Under the pieces are notes generated by a model. That model worked only from the letters and a program-made list of their open reading frames with translations, was not told the DNA's origin and searched no databases. Source: Mesodorylaimus sp. YZB2_4 (Eukaryota > Nematoda > Enoplea > Dorylaimida > Dorylaimidae). From it: a DNA stretch of 64,000 bases. A program made the translations under genes and the position numbers. The DNA lies in assembly GCA_030248295.1 (NCBI GenBank), contig JASANH010001408.1:1-64000 (forward strand), read 5' to 3'. Positions 24,077-36,342 of the stretch are shown here, piece by piece (positions within the stretch are counted from its first letter, which is position 1; each line of letters opens with the position of its first letter).

Positions 24077-26995
24077 CATTGTCAATTCGCTGGTGATCGT
24101 ATTATTTTTGAGCGGCATGATGGCCATGATCATGCTTCGTACGCTGCATCGGGATATCGCTCGCTATAACCAACTGGACAATGCGGTATGTCAATTTATA
24201 ATTCGTGTGCCATCTCGTGTGCGCATTGGAACAATTTAGGAGGACGCCCAAGAGAAATTTGGGTGGAAACTTGTACACGGTGATGTGTTTCGTCCACCAC
24301 GGCACGGCATGCTCTTGTCTGTGTTCATCGGCAGCGGGGCGCAACTGTTTTGCATGATCAGCATTACTCTGAGTAAGGATTTGAGGAAATGCTGTTGGGA
24401 CGATTATTAATCGATAAGCGTTCCTTTTTAGTTTTCGCCGGTTTGGGATTTTTATCGCCAGCCAATCGCGGAGCTTTGATGACGTGCGCTATCGTGTTGT
24501 ACGTGTGTTTCGGTGTGGTGGCTGGATTCGTGTCGGCTCGTATATATACAAGAGTAAGTGGGTATTAGAAGTGACTGCAGCGCCCAGATGTGCCAGATAG
24601 TAGTTCTTTACTGCTAATGATAAGGGCCCATTCCATTGTCGTGACCACTGGCACTGTGACATTTTTTATGTCGGTGTTGGTTTTGGGTCTGGTAACAAAT
24701 TGAGCGTTCTCTATAGTTTTGTTTCACAGTGAGTGGCAGGTCACGTGTGGCATCAGTCTTGGAAGGCGACAGGAGTAGTCCGGTGTCTGATATTTTTAAA
24801 CTGGGTGTGATTGTCGGAGAGCTGATCGTGAGTGATTACCGCTCGAACCCTGCTATTATGTGTGTTTATTCTCTCTTTTCGTTCTAGTGTTCGGCGGGTT
24901 GCGCTGGAAGACAAATATATTGATGAGTAGTTTCTTCGTACCTGGGTAAGCGGGGGAATGGCCTCGGCTCACTCTCGCGCGGCCACCATTTGCGCCTCGC
25001 GCTAGACAGTGTAACCAAGTCTGGCGGAGGAGGGAGTGTGGGCAGCACAAAAAGTCCAAATAAAGCAGGCAAGTCGACTTGCCTGCGGCTGAAACATCAA
25101 CCCGAGAGGTTGACTCTTTCCATTCAGGGGAGATCGATTTCTCTCTCCCGCTCGTCAGAGGGTTACAACAGCCTGGGAGCTACGGGATGCTTTCATCTTT
25201 GCTGACATTCTGACTAGCTCCTATGGGCTAGCAGTGCAGCCCAAGCATGGTGGGCGTAGCAGAAGTTGTGGCCGACCGAAGTCAGATTGGTTGATTTTGA
25301 ACTACTAGCTGACCAATATTGTGATCAAGCCTAACAAGGCGCAAGAGAGGATGTGGGAGAAAACTACGGCTAGGACGAGTCTAGGGCTGCATCTGCGACT
25401 GACACATGAATTTGGGGGGGGGGGGGGGGGGGGACATTTCCCAGCTCGGGAGTTGAATGATTCGCCTTCACCCGCCGCGGCCTGCCAAGCAAGATGGTTG
25501 CAGCAAGCCTAGTAAGCTTATCTGGGCATGGTATACGAGTATCGTCGATTCGAGAGGGCTGTCCTCCTCTGTCTTACCTGCCCCGTTCAAGCATACCTTT
25601 CTGCTAGAGGGTCGCAGAGACGCTGAATACTGTAGCATCGATGCAGCCTAGCTGACGACGGGGATGAATGAAATCTCGTTGTTTTAGGATCGTATTCGGT
25701 ATATTCTTCGTGTGCAACTTGATATTGTGGGGCAAAGGATCGTCGGGCGCCATTCCATTCACGACGCTGTTGGCCGTTTTGGCTTTATGATTCGGAGTCA
25801 GCATTCCGTTGACGTTCATTGGGGCCTATTTCGGTTTCAAGAAGCGAATACGTGTTTTGCTGGTTGTTATTTTACCCAAGGGGCTTATGATTGTATTTTA
25901 AGCCGATCGAGCATCCGGTTCATACAAATCAAATACCGCGTCAAGTGCCGCCGCAAAGTTTGTACGCGAAACCGCTTCCGGGCATGATTATGGGTGGAAT
26001 ATTGCCTTTTAGTTGCATATTTATTCAACTATTCTTCATCTTGAATAGCATTTGGTAAGTGAGCTTTGTTGTCTCTATCTGTATGCTTCCCAATGTGGCG
26101 GATTCGTCAGTTTCTGAAAGCACTATAATCAGGGATCTGATAAGAAATGGGTGGAATCAGGGAAGCCAGGCGAGCACAGACTGGCTTTGTCGTTGGTCGG
26201 GCCCAGACCGGCTCTTTTTTATTTTAATTTCAGGATGGGGTGGGGGTTTATGCCCTTTAAATATGGGCGTCGGAAGTAGCATTCATTTTGATTTTGGGGC
26301 CCATTAAACTTATTACATGTTCGGATTTTTGATTTTGGTACTCATCATTTTGATTATTACTTGCTCGGAGGCCACAGTTTTTCTGTGCTACTTCCATCTG
26401 TGCGCCGAGGTAAGGTATTGAATGATGGGATGATGGGGATGTGTAACGCTTGTGTACAATGCTTGGCTACTGGTGTATAGCAGTAGGCATTGGGGGAACT
26501 GAAAATTTAAGCATGTCTAGTCAGGATTCGTACAGGACTGGAAAGTCAGGAAATCTGAGAAGTGCCTGGAAAAATAAGAATTTTCGAGCCCAAGTCAGGG
26601 GAAACTGGGACGCTGCGTTTGAGGCTCCTATTTTCGGGTCACTCGTTTTTTCAATAAATCTGTTGAGCATTCTGGAAGTCCGTAAATCAGTCGAAATCGA
26701 TTTAGTATTGGTGGGACAATGTGAGGAAATCACGTTTCTGTCTGGAAAACTTGGAAAAAGTCAGGAAGAAGCATTTTACGCTCCTTGTATGAACCGTGCT
26801 GGTGGTCTTGATCTGCTTGACTAGGTGATGTTTGATTTCAGGACTACCATTGGTGGTGGCGCGCGTTCTTCAGGAGTGGTTTCACGGCTATCTATCTGTT
26901 CGGTTACAGCGTTCATTATTTCACGGCGAAGTTATCGATTAGTGGATTTGTGTCGATGGTGTTGTACTTTAGCTACACGCTGATCATGGTATTCC
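24077..26995 (+). pseudogene. TM9SF2-like: TM9SF2-like nonaspanin, C-terminal half, truncated and damaged
   Basis: Exons at 24077-24185, 24240-24372, 24432-24553, 24888-24945, 25688-about 25868, 25903-26054, about 26312-26409 and 26842-about 26992 encode the membrane half of a TM9 superfamily protein (Golgi/endosomal nonaspanin). Diagnostic stretches include VIVLFLSGMMAMIMLRTLHR, FLSPANRGALMTC, FGGLRWKTNIL, LPGMIMGGILPFSCIF, ITCSEATVFLCYFHLCAE and DYHWWWRAFF. Lesions: a TGA (25788-25790) replaces the conserved Trp of the LALWFG motif, the acceptor before the MFGF exon is missing, one exon junction is out of phase, and the last helix with the KxD-type tail is absent because hAT-associated repeat DNA starts at about 26995. 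N-terminal ectodomain exons were not found. It is either a pseudogene or a damaged assembly. Confidence 0.8.
25430..25475 (-). repeat. Partial SINE-like fragment in TM9SF2 intron
   Basis: ATTCAACTCCCGAGCTGGGAAATG on the minus strand (shown in part) resembles the B-box and following body of the SINE at 23820-23987. It lies beside a run of 20 G (25414-25433). Only the middle of the element is recognisable. Confidence 0.35.
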
Positions 26996-26997
26996 GC

Positions 26998-27335
26998 CGA
27001 TATTTCAAGAAAATTAGTCGAGTTGTTGTCTACCACTCGCCAGGAGCGCAATGTTCTTCATGGATGCTGAGATCAGCTAGTAGCTCTATGCACGACTAGT
27101 CGGTCGTTTCGAATTTCGTTTTTGTATTGTTAGGTTGATTTCTCTTGGCGAGGTGTCTTGATGCGAAACACGATTTTGGAATTGCTCGACATTGAAATTC
27201 ACGATCCAGGGCCAGCAATTTTTTCAGTCCAGGACTATCTTTTATGCTGTTCGGAACAATTATCTGTATTTGCAGACAAGGTCACGTAATTAGTTACAGT
27301 ATGGGACTGGTCATTTTAGATGCACTGACTACAGG
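26998..27335 (+). repeat. Repeat shared with 44592-44898
   Basis: About 300 bases are clearly homologous to the later copy (for example TGTTCTTCATGGATGCTGAG and GCAGACAAGGTCACGTAATT). The similarity ends at the splice acceptor-like GACTACAG in front of the hAT coding sequence. The left edge coincides with the break in the TM9SF2 exon. It is either the 5' part of the hAT element or an independent repeat that the hAT element adjoins. Confidence 0.6.
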
Positions 27336-29651
27336 AAATGGCGAGATGGCCAATGGTGCATTCTGTAGGCCATGCGCGCTCTTTGTTGTTGACAAAGCGG
27401 ATCAATCTTACAACAAGCTCGGCAAATTAGTGACTCTTCTGTTTAAAGATTTTCACGTAAGTCATTTTTATTAATCGTTTTAATTTTATGATATCTAATT
27501 TCATGTCATCTCTTATCAGAAAGCTTCGGAGAAATTCAATGAACATCAAACGAAGAAATATCATTCAGCGGCAGTTGAGAAAGAATTTAATTTTTGGAAG
27601 ACGGGACAAGGTCGTCGAACTTCTGTTGATGTTCCCCTCAGCGTTTAGGAGGCCGACCAGGTGGAAAAAACCCTAGATGTAAATTTGTGACTGCCATTCT
27701 TGTGTTGAACATACAGTACGTAGTCACAGAACAGATTTTTCAGATTGAAAAGTATTGCAAAAGTAATCGTTTTCTGTGGCCGCCAGAACTTGGCCCTGCG
27801 CGGACATCGCGAAGATAATGATATTTTCACTGATAATCAATCTGTTCAAGATGGAAATTTCGAAGCACTCACGCGTCTTTGTGCGCAGTCAGGCGATATG
27901 GTTCTAAAAAATCACTCGAAAACAAGCGCTCGCAAAGCCACTCACGTTTCACCCCAGATTCAAAATGAATTGACTTTCTGGCAATCAGGTTGTTCGATCG
28001 TTGGTATTTCAGGAAAACATTGTTACGAGGGCAAATGCAACTAAATGTTTCTCTGTCTTGGCGGACGAAGCAACGGACATCTTAGACCGGGAGGTCTTAT
28101 GCTACTCAATTCGATTTGTAAAGAATGAGGTAATTATTTTTTTGAATTGGGCTCATTTGGTCTGTGGATTGAGAGCGATGGCGAATCGATTTTTTTTGTT
28201 GCATTAAGGAGACAGAGCCCTCAGAACTTTTCTTGGGTTATCTACACGTTGTTGATGTTAGTGGAGGAGGCCTGGCTACTGCCCTGTTAACGGCTTTGAA
28301 AAGCGCTGGCTTGGATTTATCGTATTTGTATGGACAAGGATATGATGGCGCCAGGGCCATGAAAGGTATTGTTGGGTAGTCTGCGAATGAGTTTTTTAAA
28401 TGTTTGATTACATTTCTTTCAGGCGTCAACAAAAGAGTTCAAGCTCGTGTCCAGCAGCAGTAGCACAAAAAAGCTGTATACATGCACTGCGCATCGCACT
28501 CAGTAAATTTGGTTCTCAATTTTGCTTTAGTGGTGGATGCAGTTCGAATGGCTGTGGACAAAATTAAAGAAGTCGGGCTGTTATCCACACGCCATCCTAT
28601 GCGGAAAGAGAAGTTATTGGAAGTCATTCGGTCATCCTCTGATACTGCGGCACACGCTCGTCCGCATTTTATCGAACTGTGTCCCACGAGGTAATGAGTT
28701 TAAACTTGAGTAAATTTTCTGATATTTTTCAGAGAATGCTTTGTTAACTTTTTCAGGTGAATGAAACGTCAGGATGTGATCAGGATATTTTTCGTCTTAT
28801 TTTAACACATCTACGAAACGTTTTAGCATATTTTGACTTTTTCGAAGGACTAGAGGATGCGGATGCGATTTCTGGATGCGATTTCTAGGGATTTGGTCAG
28901 AATATCGACGAACTTGCGGAAACGCAGTATCGATCTCATCGAATGTTGTCGTCAAGTAGCTGATTTACGCCACCGGTTGCGCAATTATCAAGAAGACGAT
29001 CGATTTTTTAATAGGGTTTACACGAAGGCTTTAGACAGTGAGTTGTCACTGATCACTTTTGCCGAGGGTGAGTGGGTGTCTCATTCAGAATTGACTATAA
29101 TCGTTGGTATTGATGGCATTCCTGTGAACCGAAATAAGCTTTCAAGACGGCAATATTGCGAACAGAGAATTTATTTGCCGTATCTGAAAGACTTGGATGA
29201 TCAATTGGGCGATCGGTTCAGGGATCATCAAAACGGATATTTTCTCTACAGTACCTGATTCCTTCATTTTTCGGCTGGGTGACTCCCTGATTTAGTTGCT
29301 AATTCACATCTTTCGCCGTCTTCACGCGCTGATGACCGTAAGGTCATTGAGGCATTTCGCTTCTACACTGAACACAGCGATGGATTTGAAGTGACTGAGC
29401 AAGGATTTCTGGATGAATATCGTCGTTGGAAACATCGTTTTGACGGCTTGAAAAAGTAGGAATTGCCAAAAAATGCTTGCGAACCATTGACATTCTGTGC
29501 CAAGATCGGGCGAGATTGGTTCCCCAATGTTTCCAACTTGTTTAAGGTATTAAAATATTCCTCGACAGTGCAAGAAGGGTGGTTTGATTTTTTTCTCGTT
29601 GCAAAGATCTTGATCACTTTGGCAGCAACAGACGATGAAGTCGAGCGGGCG

Positions 29652-29925
29652 TGTAACCACTTAGTTTACTCGAACCCCGCACCCGACGGAGACACGGCAC
29701 ACACTCACCAAGAACAAGGCAGACATCCCCCTTATATACCTCCCCAATGGATCACTTTGGATAAATAAACAGATCACCCGTATATCACACGAACTGGTCT
29801 TCTGAGTCTTCTGTTGTACTTTGATCGGGCGACCTGACATATTGATAGGCATCGTACCTTGATAACCGGTAACTGGCTTTGACTTGCTGGAACTAGATGG
29901 AAGAGTTAACACTACACCCCTCACA
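29652..29925 (-). repeat. 3' LTR
   Basis: This is the left copy in window coordinates, which is the 3' end of the minus-strand element. Next to it inside the element (29926-29940) the minus strand is moderately purine-rich (GGTGAGGTAGAGG), a candidate polypurine tract. Confidence 0.85.
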
Positions 29926-32401
29926 CCTCTACCTCACCGAAGGAGTATGGGCTTCCACTGCCCATGAAGCGGCTCAGTTATCAACGTACTACACTCCTGA
30001 CTTAGCAGAGTATAACAAGTAATTATCGCGTTCCTACCAACCTAGTTGTCTTAGGGCTTTCCAAATCCAATAAATCAAAATGAATTACCAATATCCAGAA
30101 AGTAATATATTCTCAATATTCTAGTCGTTCTGATATTCTAACCATCATCCAAAGGTAAAGTTCTGACATGACACCCATTGGCCCCTTCAGTTCGTAACCC
30201 GAGCTTCAGTCCCACAGCGTGAGCCATGGTTCCGTGACGTCAGCAAGGAGTACAAACTTCCGGTGCACACTAAGCGTGACAGGCCTAATTATCTTGATTA
30301 TGAAAGGTGTCTCAGCTTATTCAAACATATATTAGCTTATCAATAAGTAATCAAAGCTTTAGCTTACAACACTACACAGCGAACAGTGCAGAGATCGTTG
30401 AACCAAAATAGTCCATCATTGAAGTTGAAATCCGCATTGAAGTCGAAACGAGTTGCTGATAAGGTAGTTGGTGTGGATGGCTGGTACTGAGTGCGTCGAA
30501 ACCGATTGAAGTTGAATAGCTGAACAATTAAGGAGTTGTTGTCGCGTTTGACTATCGTTTGGCAGGAACGAATTTGACTAGAGGTAGCGGAAACGAAATT
30601 AAATTGATCGAGAGAATTGAATGAGCAAACATCGATTGACTGGAGTAGGTGAAATGAAGTTGACAAAATATAGCGAAGATCGTTGAATAATAGGGAGGGG
30701 GAAGGTATACTCAGAGGTATTCAACCAAGTTCGAGGGTGGGGCCGGCCAAGTGAGAAGAAATTAGAGTCCGAAAATTGAAAAATCGATTACTTTGAGATT
30801 TAGAGTGAGGGTCGGGGCGGGAAAACAAAAAAGAAAAAGGAAAAAAAAGGGACGCACATACTCGTACACATTGTTATACCCAAAAAGAAAAAGAGAAGAG
30901 GATCGTCGAAAATTGTTAGCAAGCCTAAGGCTTCAACACCATTGTCCCAAGTTGCTCGTCGTTGTTTACTTACTGTCAGCCGAACTTGTGAATATATCGT
31001 TGATCGCCGCATCCGACCAGTAGATGGTCGCTGCCAAGACCAGGTCCGGAGAATACAATTCGATGCCGTCATCGATCGTATCATACCCAGCAGATTGGAG
31101 GTCCTGGTGACATGGACTTGAAAATATCGTAGGCGAAAACGTCCAAAATTCCGATTGATGGCGCTGGTACGTCGTCCAATATTTGTCCAACCGTCGAGCC
31201 GAGGCCCCGGAATGGGATGGATGACGTAGTCGACAGGAAATAGGCTGACTTGTCCGTGAGTTGGAAATGGATAGCAGGCGTTGAGCTCAGGCCAGGTTGG
31301 TTAGGGAAACGAATAAAAACGAGCTAGTATCGAATGATGAGCGAATTTGAGTGCAAGGACCCAACGCGTTTTGACAGGAAGAAGAGAAGGAGCCAAGGTC
31401 ACTGATCCCCGGATTTGAAAAAAGGGGCAAATGTCTGAAGACCTGAGGTGAAAAAGAGCCAGTCCAACCCAGACATAGTGGTATGCCAATAAAGAGGTGA
31501 GAGAAATTGCCCAAAGAAGCGCGACTTGACTAGGACCAAGAAGACGGTGCGCGCGGCAGCCACACGCAGCGGAGCGCGGGCGCAAAATAACTGACTGAGT
31601 GAACCACGAGGGGCGTTGATCAGTGCTGGCCATAAGAGGCAGGCGGGCAGGTGGCAACCAGGAATGGCTACGGAAGAAGGGAAGCGACGAGGCGCTGTAA
31701 GGAGGGTGGGTTGGGTGGACTGGGGAGACGGGTGTGAGAGCAAAGTGTAGAGTTATGTGCACTTGGATAGGACAGGGGACATGCAGACGATGCCATCACG
31801 CCGATGTTGGTTCGCTTCCAGCCCTGGCCAGTAACTGGTAGGCGATAACGTGATGTGTCATGACTTCCACCGTCTGCAGCGAAAATAGACAAACACGAAT
31901 TCGTTAGAAGCCATCCCCACTGAACGAATTGAGCTGGAGGCGCCTGGCTGGGCGGCCATAAGTTGAGCAAAGCGAAAATATGCATTGACCATGTAGTTAA
32001 TCGTGTGACCGAAAGGGTATATGCCTAAGGCAACCGTGGTGGGAATTCGTTGTAGGAGGCGATGAGCATTGGGGATCAGTGGCTAAATGTTATCCTGACG
32101 GTTAGGTTGGACCCTTGAAAAAACAAAAGAATATATGATAAAAACGGAGGCAAAAGATAACCTCCGCTGGCTGTGTGCCATCTCGAACCATTCATGCAGT
32201 CGTAGCCACGTCGACCATCTGATGCGTAGAGTGGTCGGACGACTGTACAGGTATGCAGCAGTAGGCGTATTGGAAATGCTGGCGGCATCGCGATTCCAAT
32301 CGCTTTGGTGCCATGGATTTCAGAACTGACGTTAGATGAGCTACGATGTCTGCTCGAGTGTCATTGGTCGCTGCAAAGTGTTTGATGCCAGTCGTAGTGC
32401 G
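29926..32401. other. Internal non-coding part of the LTR element
   Basis: About 2.5 kb on the 3' side of protease. It has many short frames on both strands but no YxDD box, no RNase H and no integrase HHCC/DDE signature. Repeated GAAGTTGAA/GAATTGA words lie at 30400-30680. Confidence 0.6.
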
Positions 32402-33120
32402 TCAGTTCTTGGAGCTGGTAGCACGAGCGGCTTTCGTAGGTGCAGTCGAGACTACCTCACCACTTTCGACGTTGGGGGCTGGGCTAGTTTGAAATGAGAC
32501 GGGCGGAATGTCGTTGGCTTTCGATTGTTTCTTCACCCTTTGCTTAGACGAACGCATTGAGCTAGGATTGGCAACCAACCCGTACCGGGCAGACTGGCCG
32601 TCACGTTGCTTGTGCGGAAGCAGCTGGTTGTCGCTTGGTTGTTTCGTATTGCCTGATTTGATCGACTTGACTTCTTTTCCACGCGGCTGCAATGCTGTGA
32701 AACGATTGACAGTCGTGCCTTTACCTGGCGCTGAAGGTCGATTGCGCACGAATGGAAGCTTGACTTTCTTGAGAAACCCGATATTGAACTTGACCATTTG
32801 AGGATGATGGCAAATCGTAGCGCCATATCGTTGGTTGATATCTTGTCCAATCAGCATGGTGAATGACTCGTCAGGATCGTACAAGATGACGACTTCATGC
32901 ATGACTGTAACAGTACCAAATGTCAGACTCACAAACCTGGTTTCCATGATTTCTGGATTCGTGTTGTCCACGGTACGGATGTTGAGGGAACAGGGTTTGC
33001 ATTTGCCAGTCCAATTTGGGTAGATACGTTTGTATGCCATATGGCTCATGATTGTGACATTGGCACCAGAATCTAGCACGACTTGCGTTTGTTGGCCATC
33101 GATACCAATAACGATTTCGC
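32402..33120 (-). CDS. pro: Retropepsin (aspartic protease) of the LTR element
   Basis: In a frame different from gag, the minus strand reads EIVIGIDGQQTQVVLDSGAN (catalytic DSG) followed by VTIMS. Further on is LIGQDI, in the position of the conserved hydrophobic-hydrophobic-Gly flap and C-terminal motif of retropepsins. The domain is followed by a Lys/Ser/Pro-rich tail and a stop at 32402. Expression from gag would need a frameshift. The protein ends where reverse transcriptase would normally begin, so the pol polyprotein is truncated to protease plus tail. Confidence 0.75.
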
Positions 33121-33198
33121 TTGGTTCCTCACAGCTTCAGCCATATCTGTTCCATACAATAATGGACATCGGAATGGTCCATGGCCGGGTGTACGATT

Positions 33199-36007
33199 TC
33201 AACCTGGGACTTGACAAGGTGGGCGCTGTGGGCACAGCGGGGCGAAATAACCAACTTGATGGAGCGAAGCACAAACTCGTGTCGCCAAATCTGGTGGGGC
33301 TGTCGGCAGAGCTGTTGAATCGTAGCTGTACCCAGTAACTGGACAATGGAATACACGCATGCCCAAACCTGCCGCTACTGGCCGACTAGAACGAGCTTGA
33401 CGTTGCTGTTGTTTTTGGTTAGAATTGGACCACTGTTGCTGAAAAGAGGAAGTAGCATGATTATCGTTATGGCCACTGTTACCTCGATTCGCCGGTGGAA
33501 CAGATAACGGGGCATTGCCAGTATAGCCAAAATTGCTCGGGTGACTCGCTGCTGGTCCCGCTGCATAGGCCTGTGATACCGATTGGTCAGCTGTATCGAT
33601 TGCTGCTACTGTCGTTTTGGTAGGGGCTGCAGGAGACGTTGAATTGCGCAGCTGCCATTTGGCAGCGAATAATTTAATATCTTTAAACGGAGCATTGACA
33701 TTGCGGTCGATGTAGTCCGTACCAATCACTTTTGCCAATTCAGCCGGCACATTCTTTTGAAACGTTTCGATCAACTGACGATGGCGTTCTGCTGGTGAGT
33801 CAAATGCTTTCAAGGCCGCAGCCTCGAGGCGATTCGCATATGCCATTAAAGGTTCGTCCGGTTTAGGTGTCATCGATTGAAAGACACGAATGCGATATGC
33901 AGCATCATCGAGCTGAAAGTGAGAGCACATGTCAGTTTTCAACTTGTTCCACGTAAGCGTCGTCTGATCTGGAGTTGATTCGAGATACGTGCGCATCCAA
34001 GTGCTGGCCTGATCAGCCAGATAGAACGGCAGGACTGCCAGTAGATCAGCATCGGCTGTAGAGTTCAATGAGCGCATACGAAAATAGAACTCGGCTAGCC
34101 ATTCGTCCAGCGATGGTGAGTCCTGTTTCCCACTGTATTGCGGGATTTCGAGTTTTGGCCGACGACCTTGACTGAGCGGCAACTGGACCGCCGAGCCGTG
34201 AAATGATGGTGAATTTGCTTGCAACTGACTTGCTGGGGGTGCCGAGGCATACTCTTGCTGACGGCGATGATACGTTGCCAGATCGATACCATTGACAGAT
34301 GCATTATCGTCTTCCACTGGTGGTCGTATGTTTGCTAAAGTCGGCATTGAGCTGGATAAACCAGGCGTTGCCCTTGCCAGTTCATCCACTCGAGACATGA
34401 TTGGAGCCACACCGTTCTGAACCGTATCACGGACTATGGGGGCCACTGCGTTTTGAACTATATCACGTATCATTGCTTGTAAATCGTTTGCTGACGGTGG
34501 CTGCAAAGGAGGAGGATTACAAGGCTCAGACACAGGCATACCTGGCATCTCCTGCGGTGGAAAGTGCCCAGGCGGTGGCACTGGTTGTCCTGTTTCTCGA
34601 GACCGTTGGACCATCAACTCGAGTTCGGCCATCGTATTTATGGCCAAATTGAGCTCTGCATCGTTCGCTTTGTACCATTCGACCAGTGTTTCCCGAGGTA
34701 CATTGGCAAGATCGGCATACTGATCAGCGTCGGGTGCCGTATTGTTATTGCTACTGGCCACTGGGTCCGCAAATTGCACATGCCGTTGTGAATTGGACGT
34801 CGCCTCTGACTCGGAACGAGTGTCCGCCGTCGTTGGTTGTTGACTAGAGTTATTGCTCGCTGTCTTGGATTCCACTGCACGAGGGAATAACCACAATTTG
34901 CGGACATCGTCGTAGACCAATGGGAGTCGCGTCACCGGGTGAAGGTATCGAACTGCTTGCGAGACGTAGGCATAGAACTTGAAAATCCGTGCGCCATTGC
35001 TGTAGACTGAAATAATCTGATCTAAAAAGAACTGCATTAGACCAGAGCCTGGACCAAAAGTGGCGTCCAGATCACGCTGTGCTCGCGTTTGAGCTACTAC
35101 TTGTGCGGATTGTCGAAGTTTGTCCACATCATCGGCTTCGTCAACTTCGTGTGGTGCTGCGAAGGCTAAGCCCGACAACAGGACTCGCCAAAAACTGATT
35201 TCATTGAACCATTCGAATTGATGCCAGGAAAACCAGCCACTCGCCGTTTCCTTCCTGGGTGGGCTGTCCAACGGGTCTGGATTGACCATCGACTGACTGG
35301 CTGGAGCTGTCTTGGGCTGGGTGGACTGCGAACCGGACAGGTAACCCGAGCTTGATGGGAGGGAGTTACCCGAAGCAGACGTACTAGCATCCTGGGACCC
35401 CGCTAACAAGGATATAGTAGTCCTACCCGCTGGGGTTTGGATTTTACCCTAGTTCGTCATTACTGTAGCGATCGATCGGAGCTGCTTTTCCTTCGAGTCC
35501 ATTGCGCCAAGCCGCTTCCCAATGGCGTCGACTGTGCTCAGTCGCTTTTCAATGGCATCGACTGTCCTCAGCCGTTTTTCAATGGAGTGTTGATTACTAT
35601 CGACTGCACTGAGTCGGCGCTCCATTTCATCCAATACTTTGAGCCAATGCTCGATCAGCTCTTGCTGTCGACGTAATTCTACGTTCCGTGGGATTGCTCG
35701 ATTGCGTTCCGCAATTGCTTCGTCCGAGTGCCGTTCGGCTTGTGTCGCTGCCCATCGTGCGTCGTCTCGTTGCCGTTCGAGTGCGTCCAGTTGTTGACAG
35801 ACCCGTAACGGGTCCGATATCAAACGTAACGATATCGAACGAATCGCTGGTTGCCGATGTAGATGGTCGGGAGTCGTCCATGGGTGGGTTCAGTGTGATT
35901 ACCACTGTTGTTTCTTCGTCGTCCAGAGTAGGATTGGCGTGAGGCGAGAGTTGACGGTCGGCCATGTAGACGTGGAGTACGATGACCGCTGCACGTTGCA
36001 GAAACAA
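33199..36007 (-). pseudogene. gag: Gag polyprotein of the LTR element
   Basis: Three pieces lie in order on the minus strand. 36007-about 35820 begins MADRQLSPHANP (ATG about 35962) and has a Ser/Thr-rich leader. A frameshift near 35820 leads to 35823-35449, a long heptad-patterned coiled coil (LDEMERRLSAV and two related repeats) ending in TAG. After this single in-frame TAG the same frame continues to 33199 (736 residues), including a capsid-like region with PKLEIPQYSGKQDSPSLDEW, FYLADQASTWMRTYL and MAYANRLEAAALKAF typical of retrotransposon gag. Near the C-terminus the segment CASLHQVGYFAPLC has CCHC spacing with two ligands replaced (Leu for Cys 2, Tyr for His). Function when intact: particle assembly and RNA binding. 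Confidence 0.75.
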
Positions 36008-36068
36008 AAAATGATCGACCGCTCACGTAATGCCACACAGCACGGGTTCAGACCAGCTCGGGAACCGA

Positions 36069-36342
36069 TGTAACCACTTAGTTTACTCGAACCCCACACC
36101 CGATGGACAAACGGCACACACTCACCAAGAACAAGGCAGACATCCCCCTTATATACCTCCCCAATGGATCACTTTGGATAAATAAACAGATCACCCGTAT
36201 ATCACACGAACTGGTCTTCTGAGTCTTCTGTTGTACTTTGATAGGGCGACCTGGCATATTGATGGGCATCGTACCTTGATAACCGGTAACCGGCCTTGAC
36301 TTGCTGGAACTAGATGGAAGAGTTAACACTACACCACTTACA
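36069..36342 (-). repeat. 5' LTR with TATA-like element
   Basis: The minus strand contains TATATAAG (36148-36155), a plausible promoter for the element. The internal sequence just inside (36068 downward) begins TCGGTTCCCGAGC and does not show a clear TGG-initiated tRNA primer site. Confidence 0.8.

Noticed and set aside
25788-25790. UGA read as tryptophan (alternative nuclear code)
   Set aside because: The LINE ORF2 uses TGG for Trp throughout and the basic Polinton ORF ends on TGA. The gene has other lesions, so a nonsense change is simpler.
30966-31190. Reverse transcriptase YxDD box inside the LTR element (YDTIDDG)
   Set aside because: The spacing is wrong (Y and DD are four apart), neighbouring motifs are absent and the frame is short.
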